Assembly: GCF_009996735.1 (NCBI RefSeq)
Contig: NZ_JAACYI010000011.1
Span: 62,001 to 126,000 of the forward strand
DNA: 64,000 bases
Reading direction: 5' to 3'
Origin: Cellulomonas sp. APG4
GTDB taxonomy: Bacteria; Actinomycetota; Actinomycetes; Actinomycetales; Cellulomonadaceae
Part shown: in pieces, positions 52,307 to 63,296 of the stretch
How positions within the stretch are numbered: the stretch's first letter is position 1
Layout: the number at the start of each line of letters is the position of its first letter
Program-made: the position numbers and the translations under genes
Notes under the pieces: model-generated
What the model saw: the letters and a program-made list of their open reading frames with translations, nothing else
Databases searched by the model: none
Told to the model about the DNA's origin: nothing

Positions 52307-54685
52307 ATGGTGTCCCCTGCCTCCGCACCCGCACGCACCGGGCGCAAGGTCAACGCGTTCCAGGCGCTGGCCCTGCTCGTCGCGTTCGTCCTCGTCTCCG
52401 CCCTGGGCGGCGTGCTCACCGCCGGCCTCGTGATGCCCGCCGTGGCGACCACGAGCGCGGTCACCGACACGTCGGTGCGGCTCTTCGACGACCTGCCGTC
52501 CGAGCTCGAGCCCCAGCCCCTCTCGCAGCAGTCACGCGTCTGGGCCGCCGACGGCGCGCTGCTCGCGACGTTCTTCTGGGAGAACCGGATCGTCGTCCCC
52601 CTCGCGGACATCTCGCAGGAGATGCAGGACGCCGTGGTCGCGACCGAGGACAAGCGCTTCTTCGAGCACGGCGGCGTGGACCTCGCGGGCATGGCACGCG
52701 CGCTCGTGCGCAACGCGACGAGCGACGAGACCGAGGGCGGCTCGACCCTCACCCAGCAGTACGTCAAGAACGTGCTCATCGAGGCCGCGCACTCCGAGGG
52801 TGACCTCGCGGCCGTCGCCGCCGCGACCGAGTCCGAGGGCACGGCCGGGTACGCGCGCAAGCTCTCCGAGGCGAAGATGGCCATCGCCCTCGAGAAGCGC
52901 CTCACCAAGGAGGAGATCCTTGAGGGGTACCTCAACATCGCGCAGTTCGGCCCGTCGGTCTACGGCGTCGAGGCAGCCGCGCAGCACTACTTCTCGAAGT
53001 CCGCGAAGGACCTCAACTGGCTCCAGGCGGCGACGATCGCCGGGATCACTCAGAAGCCCAACGAGCACGACCCGGTGAGCAACCCCGAGGTCGCGGAGAC
53101 GCGGCGCAACACCGTCGCGACCCTGATGCGGGACCAGGGCCTGGTGAGCGAGGAGAACTACCAGGCCGGGATCGCGATCCCGATCGAGGAGACCCTGAGG
53201 GTCTCGACGATCGACCCGGGATGTGCCGGCGCCGGTGGGGCCGCCTACTTCTGCGACTACGTGACCGACGTGATCATGAACTCCGAGGAGTTCGGTGCGG
53301 ACCGCGAGGAGCGGCGCACGCTGCTCTACCGTGGCGGCCTCGACATCTACACGACCATCGACCTCGCCAAGCAGGCCGCCGCAGACAAGGCGCTGCGCGA
53401 CGTCGTGCCGCAGGACGACGAGTCCGGTCTCGCCAACGCCCTGGTCGCCGTGGAGCCCGGCACCGGCCACATCGTCGCGATGGCTCAGAACCGGACCTTC
53501 AACCCGCATCCCGACCCCGAGCCGGGCGAGACCGCCGTGAACTACAGCACGGGCAAGGCGTACGGGGGCTCCAACGGCTTCCAGGTGGGTTCGACGTTCA
53601 AGCCCTTCGTGCTCGCCGAGTGGCTGCGGCAGGGCAAGAGCCTCAACACGATCGTGAGCGCCGAGCGCAAGGAGTACAAGGGCGACAGCTGGACGGCGTC
53701 GTGCGGCGCGGGACCCTTCGGCGCGCCGTGGCGTCCCGTGAACTTCGACGGTGGCGGCTCGGGCTCGATGTCCGTGCTGCGCGCCACCGCGAACTCGGTC
53801 AACACCGCCTACGTCTCGATGCTCCACCAGCTCGACCTCTGCAAGGCTGCCGAGACGGCGAAGACCATCGGCTTCGAGCGCGCCGACGGTCGGGACATGG
53901 CGGTGGTCCCGTCCATGGTGCTGGGGTCGAACGAGACCTCACCGCTGATCATGGCGTCGGCCTACGCCACGTTCGCCTCCGGCGGGACGTACTGCGAGCC
54001 GATCGCCATCACCCGGGTCACGGACCCGAGCGGGACCGAGCTGCCCGTGCCGCAGGCGAACTGCCGCTCGGCCCTCGACGAGCGCGTCGCGAACACGGTC
54101 ACCTACGCCCTCACCAAGGTGATGACCGAGGGCTCCGGCCGTGACGCGCAGCTGTCCGGGCGCCCGTCGGCCGGCAAGACCGGCACGACGAACGAGAACT
54201 GGCAGACCTGGTTCGTCGGGTACACGCCCCAGCTCGTGAGCGCGGTCTGGACGGGCAACCCGGACCGCAACGTGCCGATGCAGCGCATCACCGTGAACGG
54301 TCGCTACCACCGCATCGTCTACGGCAGCGTCCTCGCCGCGCCCGCGTGGGACCGGTTCATGACCGCCGCTCTCGAGGGCGCCCCGGTCGAGCGCTTCCCG
54401 GACGCCGACCGGAAGATGCTCTACGGCGATCGGGTGAGCGTGCCGAACGTGGTGGGACGGTCGTTCGGTGACGCCGAGGCGATCCTGCGCGAGGCAGGCT
54501 TCCAGGTGACGCGGGGTGGCTCCGCGTGGTCCGACGTCCGCAAGGGCGCGGTCGCGTCGACCAACCCGGGCCCGGGCTCCCGCGTCAACGCGGGCAGCGC
54601 GATCCAGCTCGTCGAGTCCCGCGGCCCTGAGCCGAAGCAGGACGACGCGGACGATCGACCCGGTCGCGGCGGGGGCGGGGACTAG
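52307..54685 (+). CDS. ponA2: bifunctional penicillin-binding protein with PASTA domain (PonA2-like)
   Basis: 792-residue class A PBP that polymerises and crosslinks peptidoglycan. A short cytosolic N-terminus and one membrane anchor (about 15-45) precede the GT51 domain with ATEDKRFFEHGG and EGGSTLTQQYVKN. The transpeptidase domain has S429-TFK (SxxK), SVN in ATANSVNTAYV and K624-TGT. The C-terminal PASTA domain (about 705-770; VPNVVGRSFGDAEAILREAGF) binds cell-wall muropeptides. ATG 52307 fits the anchor and a leaderless promoter. It is divergent from whiB4, as in mycobacteria. Confidence 0.94.
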   Translation: MVSPASAPARTGRKVNAFQALALLVAFVLVSALGGVLTAGLVMPAVATTSAVTDTSVRLFDDLPSELEPQPLSQQSRVWAADGALLATFFWENRIVVPLADISQEMQDAVVATEDKRFFEHGGVDLAGMARALVRNATSDETEGGSTLTQQYVKNVLIEAAHSEGDLAAVAAATESEGTAGYARKLSEAKMAIALEKRLTKEEILEGYLNIAQFGPSVYGVEAAAQHYFSKSAKDLNWLQAATIAGITQKPNEHDPVSNPEVAETRRNTVATLMRDQGLVSEENYQAGIAIPIEETLRVSTIDPGCAGAGGAAYFCDYVTDVIMNSEEFGADREERRTLLYRGGLDIYTTIDLAKQAAADKALRDVVPQDDESGLANALVAVEPGTGHIVAMAQNRTFNPHPDPEPGETAVNYSTGKAYGGSNGFQVGSTFKPFVLAEWLRQGKSLNTIVSAERKEYKGDSWTASCGAGPFGAPWRPVNFDGGGSGSMSVLRATANSVNTAYVSMLHQLDLCKAAETAKTIGFERADGRDMAVVPSMVLGSNETSPLIMASAYATFASGGTYCEPIAITRVTDPSGTELPVPQANCRSALDERVANTVTYALTKVMTEGSGRDAQLSGRPSAGKTGTTNENWQTWFVGYTPQLVSAVWTGNPDRNVPMQRITVNGRYHRIVYGSVLAAPAWDRFMTAALEGAPVERFPDADRKMLYGDRVSVPNVVGRSFGDAEAILREAGFQVTRGGSAWSDVRKGAVASTNPGPGSRVNAGSAIQLVESRGPEPKQDDADDRPGRGGGGD

Positions 54686-54688
54686 CGC

Positions 54689-55615
54689 GTGGGGGTCGGT
54701 CCCGCGGTCACCCGCGGGCTCATCGGCATCGCGGCCGTCGGTGCCCTGGGGCTGACCTGGGCGCTCGCGGAGGCGCGGTCGTACGCGTTGCGACGCGTCG
54801 AGGTGCCCGTGCTGCCCGCAGACGCCCGGCCGCTGCGCGTGCTGCACCTGTCGGACCTGCACCTGACGCCGGACCAGGACGACAAGATCGCGTGGGTGCG
54901 CTCGCTCGCCGAGCTCGAGCCCGATCTGGTGGTCGACACGGGCGACAACATGGCGCACGTGGACGCCCTGCCGCCGCTGCTGCACGCCCTCGAGCCGCTC
55001 ATGGAGCGACCCGGCGCCTTCGTGATGGGCTCGAACGACTACTTCGCGCCCGTGCCGAAGAACCCCGCGCGCTACCTGCTGCCCGACGCGCGGCGTCCCC
55101 AGGCTGTGCACCACCCACGGCTGCCGGCAGGTGAGCTCGCCGCCGTGCTGCGTGCGGCCGGCTGGAAGGACCTGACGAACCGACGCGACGTGCTGACGGT
55201 CGACGGCCGCCGCATCGCGCTGGTCGGGGTGGACGACCCTCACCTGGACCGCGACCGGTTCCCGGGCGAGCCCGCGCATGCGCGCACCGACGAGCTGCGG
55301 CTCGGTGTCACCCACGCCCCCTACCGGCGCGTGCTCGACCGGATGCACGCCGACGGGAGCGACCTGGTCCTGGCCGGGCACACCCACGGGGGCCAGCTGT
55401 GCGTCCCGCTCTGGGGTGCGCTGGTGACGAACTGCGACCTCGATCCGGGACGCGCCAAGGGGCTGCACGGCTGGCCCGGCGCGCGGCCCGACGAGCGCGA
55501 TGGTGAGGAGTCGACGTGGCTGCACGTCTCCGCGGGGCTCGGCACCTCGCCCTACGCCCCCGTCCGGTTCGCGTGCCGGCCCGAGGCCACGCTGCTCACG
55601 CTCGTCCCGCGCTGA
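54689..55615 (+). CDS. YkuE-like metallophosphoesterase
   Basis: 308-residue protein with an N-terminal membrane or signal segment followed by a calcineurin-like fold. The metal-binding motifs are LHLSDLHL (D-x-H), VDTGDN (GDN), GSNDYF (in place of GNHD, with Asp at the last position), GVTHAPY and [11 protein letters not shown] at 54689 is three bases after the PBP stop, so the two are cotranscribed, as with the orthologues in M. tuberculosis. It probably acts at the envelope on a phospholipid or cell-wall precursor; substrate unknown. Confidence 0.88.
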   Translation: MGVGPAVTRGLIGIAAVGALGLTWALAEARSYALRRVEVPVLPADARPLRVLHLSDLHLTPDQDDKIAWVRSLAELEPDLVVDTGDNMAHVDALPPLLHALEPLMERPGAFVMGSNDYFAPVPKNPARYLLPDARRPQAVHHPRLPAGELAAVLRAAGWKDLTNRRDVLTVDGRRIALVGVDDPHLDRDRFPGEPAHARTDELRLGVTHAPYRRVLDRMHADGSDLVLAGHTHGGQLCVPLWGALVTNCDLDPGRAKGLHGWPGARPDERDGEESTWLHVSAGLGTSPYAPVRFACRPEATLLTLVPR

Positions 55616-55679
55616 CTCGTACCTCCTGCCAGCCCGCGCCTGTCGCGCCCGCACCCGCGCGACGGGACGAGGACCGACC

Positions 55680-55706
55680 GCGGGTACGCGTTTCGTCCGT
55701 ACCCGC
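55680..55706. terminator. hairpin between phosphoesterase and tRNA genes
   Basis: GCGGGTACG (55680-55688) pairs perfectly with CGTACCCGC (55698-55706) over a nine-base loop. It probably ends the ponA2-phosphoesterase transcript just before the tRNA promoter (TATCCT at 55716-55721). Confidence 0.5.
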
Positions 55707-55732
55707 CCGCTGGGCTATCCTTGCCAGGCCCA

Positions 55733-55808
<76 letters not shown>

Positions 55809-55815
55809 GTGAGCT

Positions 55816-55853
55816 GAAGGCCCTGGTCGACGGACACGTCGACCAGGGCCTTC
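55816..55853 (+). terminator. very strong terminator of tRNA-Pro
   Basis: A perfect 17-bp stem with a four-base loop (GACA): GAAGGCCCTGGTCGACG at 55816-55832 and its complement at 55837-55853. It starts ten bases after the tRNA end. Confidence 0.88.
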
Positions 55854-55937
55854 GCCGTCCCCCGGCGGGACCTCGTGACGGAGCGCGGCCACGCCGCGGC
55901 CCGGTCGCGTCGGGCGCGCACCGCACGGGGCCGACAC

Positions 55938-55943
55938 TAGGCT
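55938..55943 (+). promoter_or_regulatory. -10 element of the Nudix gene (leaderless)
   Basis: TAGGCT, six bases before the ATG at 55950. Confidence 0.55.
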
Positions 55944-55949
55944 CGCGGC

Positions 55950-56447
55950 ATGCCGATCCCCCCGTTCGTGTCCCGGCTCCGCGAGCACGTCGGCACGGAC
56001 CTCCTGTGGCTCCCGGGGGTCTCGGGAGTAGTGCTCGACGAGGGCGGCCGCGTGCTGCTCGGACGACGCGCCGACAACGGTCGCTGGGCCGTGCTGAGCG
56101 GGATCCTCGACCCGGGCGAGCAGCCCGCCGTCGGCCTCGCCCGCGAGGTCCTCGAGGAGAGCGGCGTGCACGTCGAGGTGGTCGCCCTGACCTCGGTGCA
56201 CACGGGTGAGCCGGTGCAGTACCCGAATGGTGACCGGGCGCAGTACCTCGACCTGTGCTTCTGGTGCCGCCCGCTCGCCGGGGAGGCGCACGTCGCCGAC
56301 GACGAGTCGCTCGAGATGGGCTGGTTCGCGACCGACGCGCTCCCGTCGGACCTGGTCGAGAGCTCGGCGCAACGCCTCGCCGACACGCTCGCCTACGTGG
56401 CCGACCACGCGCGGGGCACCGCGACCACACGGTTCGTCCGCGGCTGA
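55950..56447 (+). CDS. Nudix hydrolase
   Basis: 165-residue Nudix pyrophosphohydrolase. The Nudix box is complete: G-x5-E-x7-R-E-x2-E-E-x-G-V in GILDPGEQPAVGLAREVLEE followed by SGV. The preceding strand VSGVVLDEGGRVLLGRR and the later DLCFWCRPLAGE fit the NADH-pyrophosphatase/MutT-like group with unspecific substrate prediction. Leaderless start at 55950, after the tRNA terminator. Converges with an ABC permease gene. Confidence 0.9.
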   Translation: MPIPPFVSRLREHVGTDLLWLPGVSGVVLDEGGRVLLGRRADNGRWAVLSGILDPGEQPAVGLAREVLEESGVHVEVVALTSVHTGEPVQYPNGDRAQYLDLCFWCRPLAGEAHVADDESLEMGWFATDALPSDLVESSAQRLADTLAYVADHARGTATTRFVRG

Positions 56448-56455
56448 GCCGTCGG

Positions 56456-57262
56456 TCAGCTCCAGCGGAACAGGCGCGCGGCGAGAGGCACCGCGACGCC
56501 CGTCCACACCGCCATGACGACGAGCTCGTGCGCCGGGACGCCGGTCCCGTACCAGCCCTGGGCCATCGCCTGCGACGCGGCACCGATGGGTGTGTAGGCC
56601 GAGATGGTGCGCACCACCTCGGGCATGAGCGGCAGGGGCATCCACACGCCGGCGAAGAACATCGACGCGGTCCACGCGATCATGCCCATCGCCGTCGCCG
56701 CCCCCGCGGTCGCCGCTCGCGAGGCGATGAGGCAGCCGAGCGCGAGCGCCGCCCCGGCGCCCAGCAGGAAGGCTGCAAGGACCACCCCCGGCTGCGTGGG
56801 CAACGAGATGTCGAGCACGACGACGCCCGCGGTCACCGCCAGCACCGACGCGACCGAGAGGCCGCCGAGGGCGACGAGGATCTGCGCGAGCAGGATGCGC
56901 GACGGAGGCATCGGCGTGGTCGACAGCCGTCGCAGGACGCCCTTCTCGCGGTACCCGCCGATCGTCGTCGGCATCGTCGACAGCGCGGCGGTGCCCACCG
57001 CGAGCGCGAGCACGATCGGCGCATAGCCCGTGATCGCGGTGATCGCCGACAGCTCGGGGCCTTCCCCGAACGGCTCGTCGGCCCACGGCATCAGCAGGCC
57101 GAGACCGACGAGAAGCACGGCCGGGAAGAAGATCGTGAAGAAGGCCGTGCCGCCGTCGCGCAGGAGCAGCAGCGCCTCGGTGCGGACCATCCGCCCGAGC
57201 GGGTGGCGGCGGGTCGGCGTGCGGGCGCCGGTCCGCACGCGGGACGTGGTCGTCGTGGTCAT
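56456..57262 (-). CDS. ABC-2 type exporter permease
   Basis: 268-residue permease with an N-terminal cytosolic Arg/Thr stretch and six helices. The conserved YREKGVLRRLSTTPMPPSRILLAQ cytosolic loop lies between helices 2 and 3. ATG at 57262 overlaps the stop of its ATPase gene (ATGA). Exporter of unknown substrate. Confidence 0.88.
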   Translation of the reverse strand: MTTTTTSRVRTGARTPTRRHPLGRMVRTEALLLLRDGGTAFFTIFFPAVLLVGLGLLMPWADEPFGEGPELSAITAITGYAPIVLALAVGTAALSTMPTTIGGYREKGVLRRLSTTPMPPSRILLAQILVALGGLSVASVLAVTAGVVVLDISLPTQPGVVLAAFLLGAGAALALGCLIASRAATAGAATAMGMIAWTASMFFAGVWMPLPLMPEVVRTISAYTPIGAASQAMAQGWYGTGVPAHELVVMAVWTGVAVPLAARLFRWS

Positions 57263-58170
57263 CGGTCCTCCTCGGTCGCGGTCACCAGGCGGACGAACGC
57301 GTCCTCGAGCGACCCGTGGCTGATCTCGAGCTGTTCGGGCCTGACGCCCGCGTGCGTGAGGGCGAGGACGGCGTCGACCGCGTGGTCGCCGCGCGTGCGC
57401 ACCACGTGGGCGAGGCCGTCGCTGCGCACCTCGTCAACACCTGGCACCACCCGCAGCACGCCGTCGGGCAGCGGAACGGACGTGCGGAAGCGCAGGGTCT
57501 GGCCGCCGCTCCCGGCGAGGGCGGCGGGCGTGCCCTCGGCGACCACGCGGCCCCGGTCGATCACGACCACCCGGTCGCACAGGCGTTCGGCCTCCTCGAG
57601 GAAGTGCGTGACGAGGACGATCGTCACGCCGCGGTCCCGGATCCGCTCGATCACGGACCAGGTGTCGCGGCGAGCCTGCGGGTCGAGGCCCGTGGTGAGC
57701 TCGTCGAGCACGGCGACCTGCGGGTTCCCCACGAGCGCGAGCGCCACCGAGAGGCGCTGCTTCTGCCCTCCCGAGAGGCGCCGGAACTGCGTGCTCCGCT
57801 TGTCCGCCAGGCCCAGGTCGGTCAGGAGCTCGTCAGCGTCCGCCGGGGAGTCGTAGAACGACGCGTAGAGGGCCATCGCCTCGTCGACCCGCATCCGTCC
57901 GGGCAGCTCGCTCTCCTGGAGCTGCATGCCGAGCGCCTCGCGCAGCTGTGCGGTCTCGCGCTGCGGGTCGAGCCCGAGCACGCTCACCCGGCCGGCGTCG
58001 GGGGCGCGCAGACCCGCGAGGCACTCGACGGTCGTCGTCTTGCCCGCGCCGTTGGGCCCGAGGACGCCGAGCACCTCGCCGCGTGCCACGGTCAGGCTCA
58101 CGTCGGCGACCGCCGTCGTGGCGCCGTACGTCTTGCGGAGGTTCTCGACCTCGATCACAGGTGCGTCCAT
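57259..58170 (-). CDS. ABC exporter ATPase
   Basis: 303-residue ATPase with Walker A GPNGAGKTTT, signature LSGGQKQRLSVALA, Walker B VAVLDELTTGLD (DE followed by LT instead of the usual PT), H-loop VTHFLEEAERL and a DrrA-like C-terminal extension (EISHGSLEDAFVRL). GGAGAC precedes the ATG at 58170. First gene of a two-gene exporter. It starts 95 nt after the stop of a second ABC unit on the same strand. Confidence 0.9.
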   Translation of the reverse strand: MDAPVIEVENLRKTYGATTAVADVSLTVARGEVLGVLGPNGAGKTTTVECLAGLRAPDAGRVSVLGLDPQRETAQLREALGMQLQESELPGRMRVDEAMALYASFYDSPADADELLTDLGLADKRSTQFRRLSGGQKQRLSVALALVGNPQVAVLDELTTGLDPQARRDTWSVIERIRDRGVTIVLVTHFLEEAERLCDRVVVIDRGRVVAEGTPAALAGSGGQTLRFRTSVPLPDGVLRVVPGVDEVRSDGLAHVVRTRGDHAVDAVLALTHAGVRPEQLEISHGSLEDAFVRLVTATEEDR

Positions 58171-58227
58171 GGCTGTCTCCAGGGCAGGGGAAGGGAAGCC
58201 CTCGGCCGGGCCGACGGCGTGACGGTG

Positions 58228-58245
58228 CGGCCGGTACCCCGGCCG
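58228..58245 (-). terminator. weak hairpin between two ABC operons
   Basis: CGGCCGG (58228-58234), TACC loop, CCGGCCG (58239-58245). It lies just after the GntR-controlled ABC operon and could end it. Only seven base pairs in a very GC-rich context. Confidence 0.3.
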
Positions 58246-58265
58246 GGTGCGGGCGTGAGCCCGGG

Positions 58266-59003
58266 TCAGGTGCTGATCTGCTTGAGCTGCGTGCGGACGA
58301 GCAGGAGGTGGTACGCGAGCGCGGCGAGCGCGATGATCCCGGCGGCGATCGGCACGCGGGCGAGCGTGCTCATGGGGTCGAGCAGGTCGGTGGTCAGCAG
58401 CCCCATCGAGACGAGCAGGGGCCCCACGGTGAGCGGGAGCGCGAGCGTCCCCCACCAGCCGCCGACGCGGTAGTACGCCAGGCCGACGAGCAGCCCGGAC
58501 ACCTGGGCCGCGATGAAGGCCAGCCCCAGGTCGGTCACCATCCACCCCACCTGGCTCGTGTCCTCGAAGACCGGCGCGGACTCGGTGAGCTGCTGGGTCC
58601 ATCCGCGCGCCCCGTACACCGCACGCTCGATCTGGAGCGCGCCGGTCATGACGAGCGCGTAGGCCAGCCCGGTCACCACCCCGGTCAGCAGCGACGCCGC
58701 CGAGAGCACGCGTCGGGTGGCGCCCGCCGCCACGTGCACGTTGAGGAACGCGGTGGTCGTGACGATCGCCATCGAGAACGGGAACCAGATGAACGCCTGG
58801 CGGGCGAACTGGACGATGGAGATGTCGACCTCGGCGTAGTGGTTGACCGTCGCCGTGGCCGAGGGGACCACGACGGCGAGGATGCCCGTGGTCCACAGCA
58901 GGCCCTGCAGGTGCTGGCGCAGCAGCCAGCGCATCGTGTGCCGCACCGGGCGGGTGGCCCGCACGGGCGCCGTCGTCGTCGCGGCGGTGGCGGTCGCGCT
59001 CAT
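58266..59003 (-). CDS. ABC transporter membrane subunit (YtrC/D-like)
   Basis: 245-residue polytopic protein with six helices. An Ala/Thr-rich cytosolic N-terminus is followed by RHTMRWLLRQHLQGLLWTTGIL. I see no classic ABC2 motif, but the ATG at 59003 overlaps the stop of the ATPase gene (ATGA) and the GntR-ATPase-membrane order matches YtrA-controlled exporters. Substrate unknown; related systems react to cell-wall antibiotics. Confidence 0.78.
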   Translation of the reverse strand: MSATATAATTTAPVRATRPVRHTMRWLLRQHLQGLLWTTGILAVVVPSATATVNHYAEVDISIVQFARQAFIWFPFSMAIVTTTAFLNVHVAAGATRRVLSAASLLTGVVTGLAYALVMTGALQIERAVYGARGWTQQLTESAPVFEDTSQVGWMVTDLGLAFIAAQVSGLLVGLAYYRVGGWWGTLALPLTVGPLLVSMGLLTTDLLDPMSTLARVPIAAGIIALAALAYHLLLVRTQLKQIST

Positions 59004-59887
59004 CGGGTGGCCCCCTCGGTGGTGCGCTCGGTGAGGTGGACGAACAGGCTCTGCAGGTCGACCGGCCCCGTCTCGAGGCCCAGGCGCTCGGCCTGCGTGC
59101 GCTCCTCGGTGGAGAGCGCGCCGTCGAGCATCACCTGGGTGGTGCGGCCCAGGTGCTGGCGGCGCAGCACGGTGCGGCCCTCGACGAGCTGCTCGACGGC
59201 GTCGCGCGGTCCCGTGATGCTCACGCCGCGCGCCCTCAGGGACTCGGCCTCTTCCGAGAGCAGCACCCTGCCGTGGTCGAGGATCACGACGCCCTCGAGC
59301 AGCCGCTGCACCTCGTCGATCAGGTGGCTCGACAGCACGATGGTGCGGGGGTGCTCGACGTAGTCGGCCATGAGGGCGTCGTAGAACGCGAAGCGCGAGG
59401 GTGCGTCCATGCCCAGGTGCACCTCGTCGAAGATGGTCAGCTCGGCACGGGACGCGAGCCCGACGACGACCCCGAAGGCCGACTTCTTGCCGCGCGAGAG
59501 CTTGCTCGGCTTGCGGGCCGGGTCGAGCTCGAACGTGTCCATGAGCCGCCCGGCGAGCTCGCGGTCGAAGTGCGGCCGGATGCCCTCGTAGTACGCGAGG
59601 TTGTCGCGCATGCGCAGGTCGGTGAGCACGTCGCCGCTCTCGCGCACGAGGCACACGCCCTGGGTGACGCGCGGGTTCTCCCACGGGTCCTCGCCGTCGA
59701 CGAGCACCCGGCCCTCGCTCGGCCGGCGGAACGCGGCGAGGGTCTGCAGCAGCGTCGTCTTGCCCGAGCCGTTGCGGCCGAGCAGACCGTGCACGGTGCC
59801 GGGCGCGAGCTCGAGCGTCACGTCCTCGAGCGCCGTCGTGCGGCCGTAGCGGACCGTGAGGCCCTCGGCGCGGACCGCGAAGCTCAT
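59000..59887 (-). CDS. ABC transporter ATPase (YtrB-like)
   Basis: 295-residue ATPase. Walker A is GRNGSGKTTL; the signature is unusual, LSRGKKSAF instead of LSGGQ; Walker B is LTIFDEVHLGMD; and the H-loop is LSSHLIDEVQRL. The altered signature and short Q-loop region are typical of the YtrB branch. ATG 59887 overlaps the stop of the GntR gene (ATGA). Middle gene of the regulator-ATPase-membrane protein operon. Confidence 0.88.
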   Translation of the reverse strand: MSFAVRAEGLTVRYGRTTALEDVTLELAPGTVHGLLGRNGSGKTTLLQTLAAFRRPSEGRVLVDGEDPWENPRVTQGVCLVRESGDVLTDLRMRDNLAYYEGIRPHFDRELAGRLMDTFELDPARKPSKLSRGKKSAFGVVVGLASRAELTIFDEVHLGMDAPSRFAFYDALMADYVEHPRTIVLSSHLIDEVQRLLEGVVILDHGRVLLSEEAESLRARGVSITGPRDAVEQLVEGRTVLRRQHLGRTTQVMLDGALSTEERTQAERLGLETGPVDLQSLFVHLTERTTEGATR

Positions 59888-60273
59888 GACCTCTCCTCCC
59901 CGTGCGCGGCCGCTCGGGCCGCCTCGACCTCGTGCAGACGGGCGACCACCTGGGCGATCGGGATGCCCAGCACCTGCGCCTCGGTTGCGACGGGATCGAC
60001 GACCTCGGCGAAGAAGCGCTCGCGGCGCGCGGCGAGAAGCTGGTCGCGCGCACCGTCGCTCACGAACATCCCGATGCCGCGCCGCTTGTGCAGCACGCCC
60101 TCGTCGACGAGCTCGGCGAAGGCCTTCGCGGCCGTCGCCGGGTTGATCCGGTACGTCGTCGCGTACTGGGTCGTGGACTTCACCTGGTCCCCCTCCTGGA
60201 GACTCCCGTCGAGCACCTCGGCCCGGATGCGGTCGGCGATCTGGAGGTAGATCGGCTCACGTCCGTCGAACAC
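59884..60273 (-). CDS. GntR-family regulator, YtrA subfamily
   Basis: 129-residue regulator, the size of the YtrA group. A winged helix (about 8-75: PIYLQIADRIRAEVLDGSLQ, then YRINPATAAKAFAELVDEGVLHKRRGIGMFV) is followed by a short two-helix dimerisation tail. GTG 60273 with AAGGTGG upstream. It heads the ABC operon it presumably represses. A near-perfect inverted repeat lies 17-40 nt before its start. Confidence 0.9.
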   Translation of the reverse strand: MFDGREPIYLQIADRIRAEVLDGSLQEGDQVKSTTQYATTYRINPATAAKAFAELVDEGVLHKRRGIGMFVSDGARDQLLAARRERFFAEVVDPVATEAQVLGIPIAQVVARLHEVEAARAAAHGEERS

Positions 60274-60289
60274 CCGTCACCACCTTGTT

Positions 60290-60313
60290 GGTTCGTTACT
60301 CGACTAATGAACC
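60290..60313. promoter_or_regulatory. YtrA-type operator candidate
   Basis: GGTTCGTTA (60290-60298), six bases, TAATGAACC (60305-60313): nine-base arms with one mismatch. It lies in the promoter region of the GntR-ABC operon and fits an autoregulated YtrA-type site. Confidence 0.65.
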
Positions 60314-60354
60314 ACAGAAGGCCGCCGGCCACAACCCCTCGCCCCGCCCGCCCG

Positions 60355-60414
60355 CCGAGATCGGGCTTCCCGTCGCTTTCCGCGGCCGCAGAGCGACAGA
60401 AGGGCCGATCTCGG
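60355..60414. repeat. 60-bp palindromic element (REP-like)
   Basis: The outer arms CCGAGATCGG (60355-60364) and CCGATCTCGG (60405-60414) are perfect. Inner arms GTCGCT (60372-60377) and AGCGAC (60392-60397) pair as well, with a GCGGCCGC-containing loop. The nested structure and the G-rich flank resemble dispersed extragenic palindromes. No second copy was noticed in the window. Confidence 0.6.
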
Positions 60415-60566
60415 TGGGGTGGAGGCGCGGGTGGGGTGGAGGCGCCGGTGGGGCGTGCGGCGCGAGGGCACGCAGCGGGCGCGGATGGGCCTTGGCGGGT
60501 GCGGGTGGGTGCGGCTGGGGGCTTGGCGGAGGCGCGTGGGTTCGGGTCGGAGCAGGGCAGACGCGG

Positions 60567-60599
60567 CGAGGGCCCGGACGGCGTGCGTCCGGGCCCTCG
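60567..60599 (-). terminator. terminator of lysC-asd
   Basis: A perfect 14-bp stem, CGAGGGCCCGGACG (60567-60580) and CGTCCGGGCCCTCG (60586-60599), with a five-base loop. It lies 59-91 nt after the asd stop. Confidence 0.75.
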
Positions 60600-60657
60600 T
60601 CCGGGTGCTGGTGAGCTGGGCGCTGGTGAGCTGGGCGGCTGGGGACCGGCCGGCGGG

Positions 60658-62996
<2,339 letters not shown>

Positions 62997-63137
62997 GATG
63001 AGCGCTCCGGTGGTGTGTGGGTGCGGACGGACACTTGCTGACGGACGCGCCGTTGCGCCGGGCCCTGCGAGCATAATCGCGGCTCACACTTCGGACATCG
63101 ACCTTTCCACCATGCGAACGAGCCGACGAGCCGCGAC

Positions 63138-63181
63138 GCCGCAGGCGACTCCCCGCGACCGGGGAGCCCGTCGCCTGCGGC
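63138..63181. other. large hairpin in the lysC-lipoprotein divergent region
   Basis: GCCGCAGGCGAC (63138-63149) pairs perfectly with GTCGCCTGCGGC (63170-63181), and an inner TCCCC/GGGGA (63050+100 to 63165) extends the stem, leaving a GCCC bulge (63166-63169). It lies 142 nt upstream of lysC and 115 nt upstream of the lipoprotein gene. The rest of the 300-nt gap holds TATGCT (63070-63075, minus strand), a candidate lysC -10. Confidence 0.55.
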
Positions 63182-63296
63182 CCTGCAAGCCCGGGCCCGG
63201 TGACAACATGGAGCGGGTAGAGGTCCCGTCCGGCGGTCCGGCCACCAACGGCCGCCGGGCGGACCTCGTCCAGCGGCGACCGGCGGGGGTGGGGCC

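Larger units (their letters stand above)
60274..60657. other. 384-nt intergenic region
   Basis: Between the GntR operon start and the asd stop. From left to right it contains the GntR operator candidate (60290-60313), a 60-bp palindromic element (60355-60414), a G-rich stretch of imperfect repeats (GGTGGGGTGGAGGCGCGGGT and variants, about 60413-60540) and the asd terminator hairpin (60567-60599). No convincing ORF. Confidence 0.7.

Noticed and set aside
60413-60540. Protein-coding gene in the G-rich stretch before the asd terminator
   Set aside because: Open frames there encode only Gly/Arg/Trp repeats, with no start site, and overlap the terminator hairpin.
62997-63296. Lysine riboswitch upstream of lysC
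   Set aside because: The gap is too short and lacks the conserved L-box core elements; only a simple hairpin is visible.
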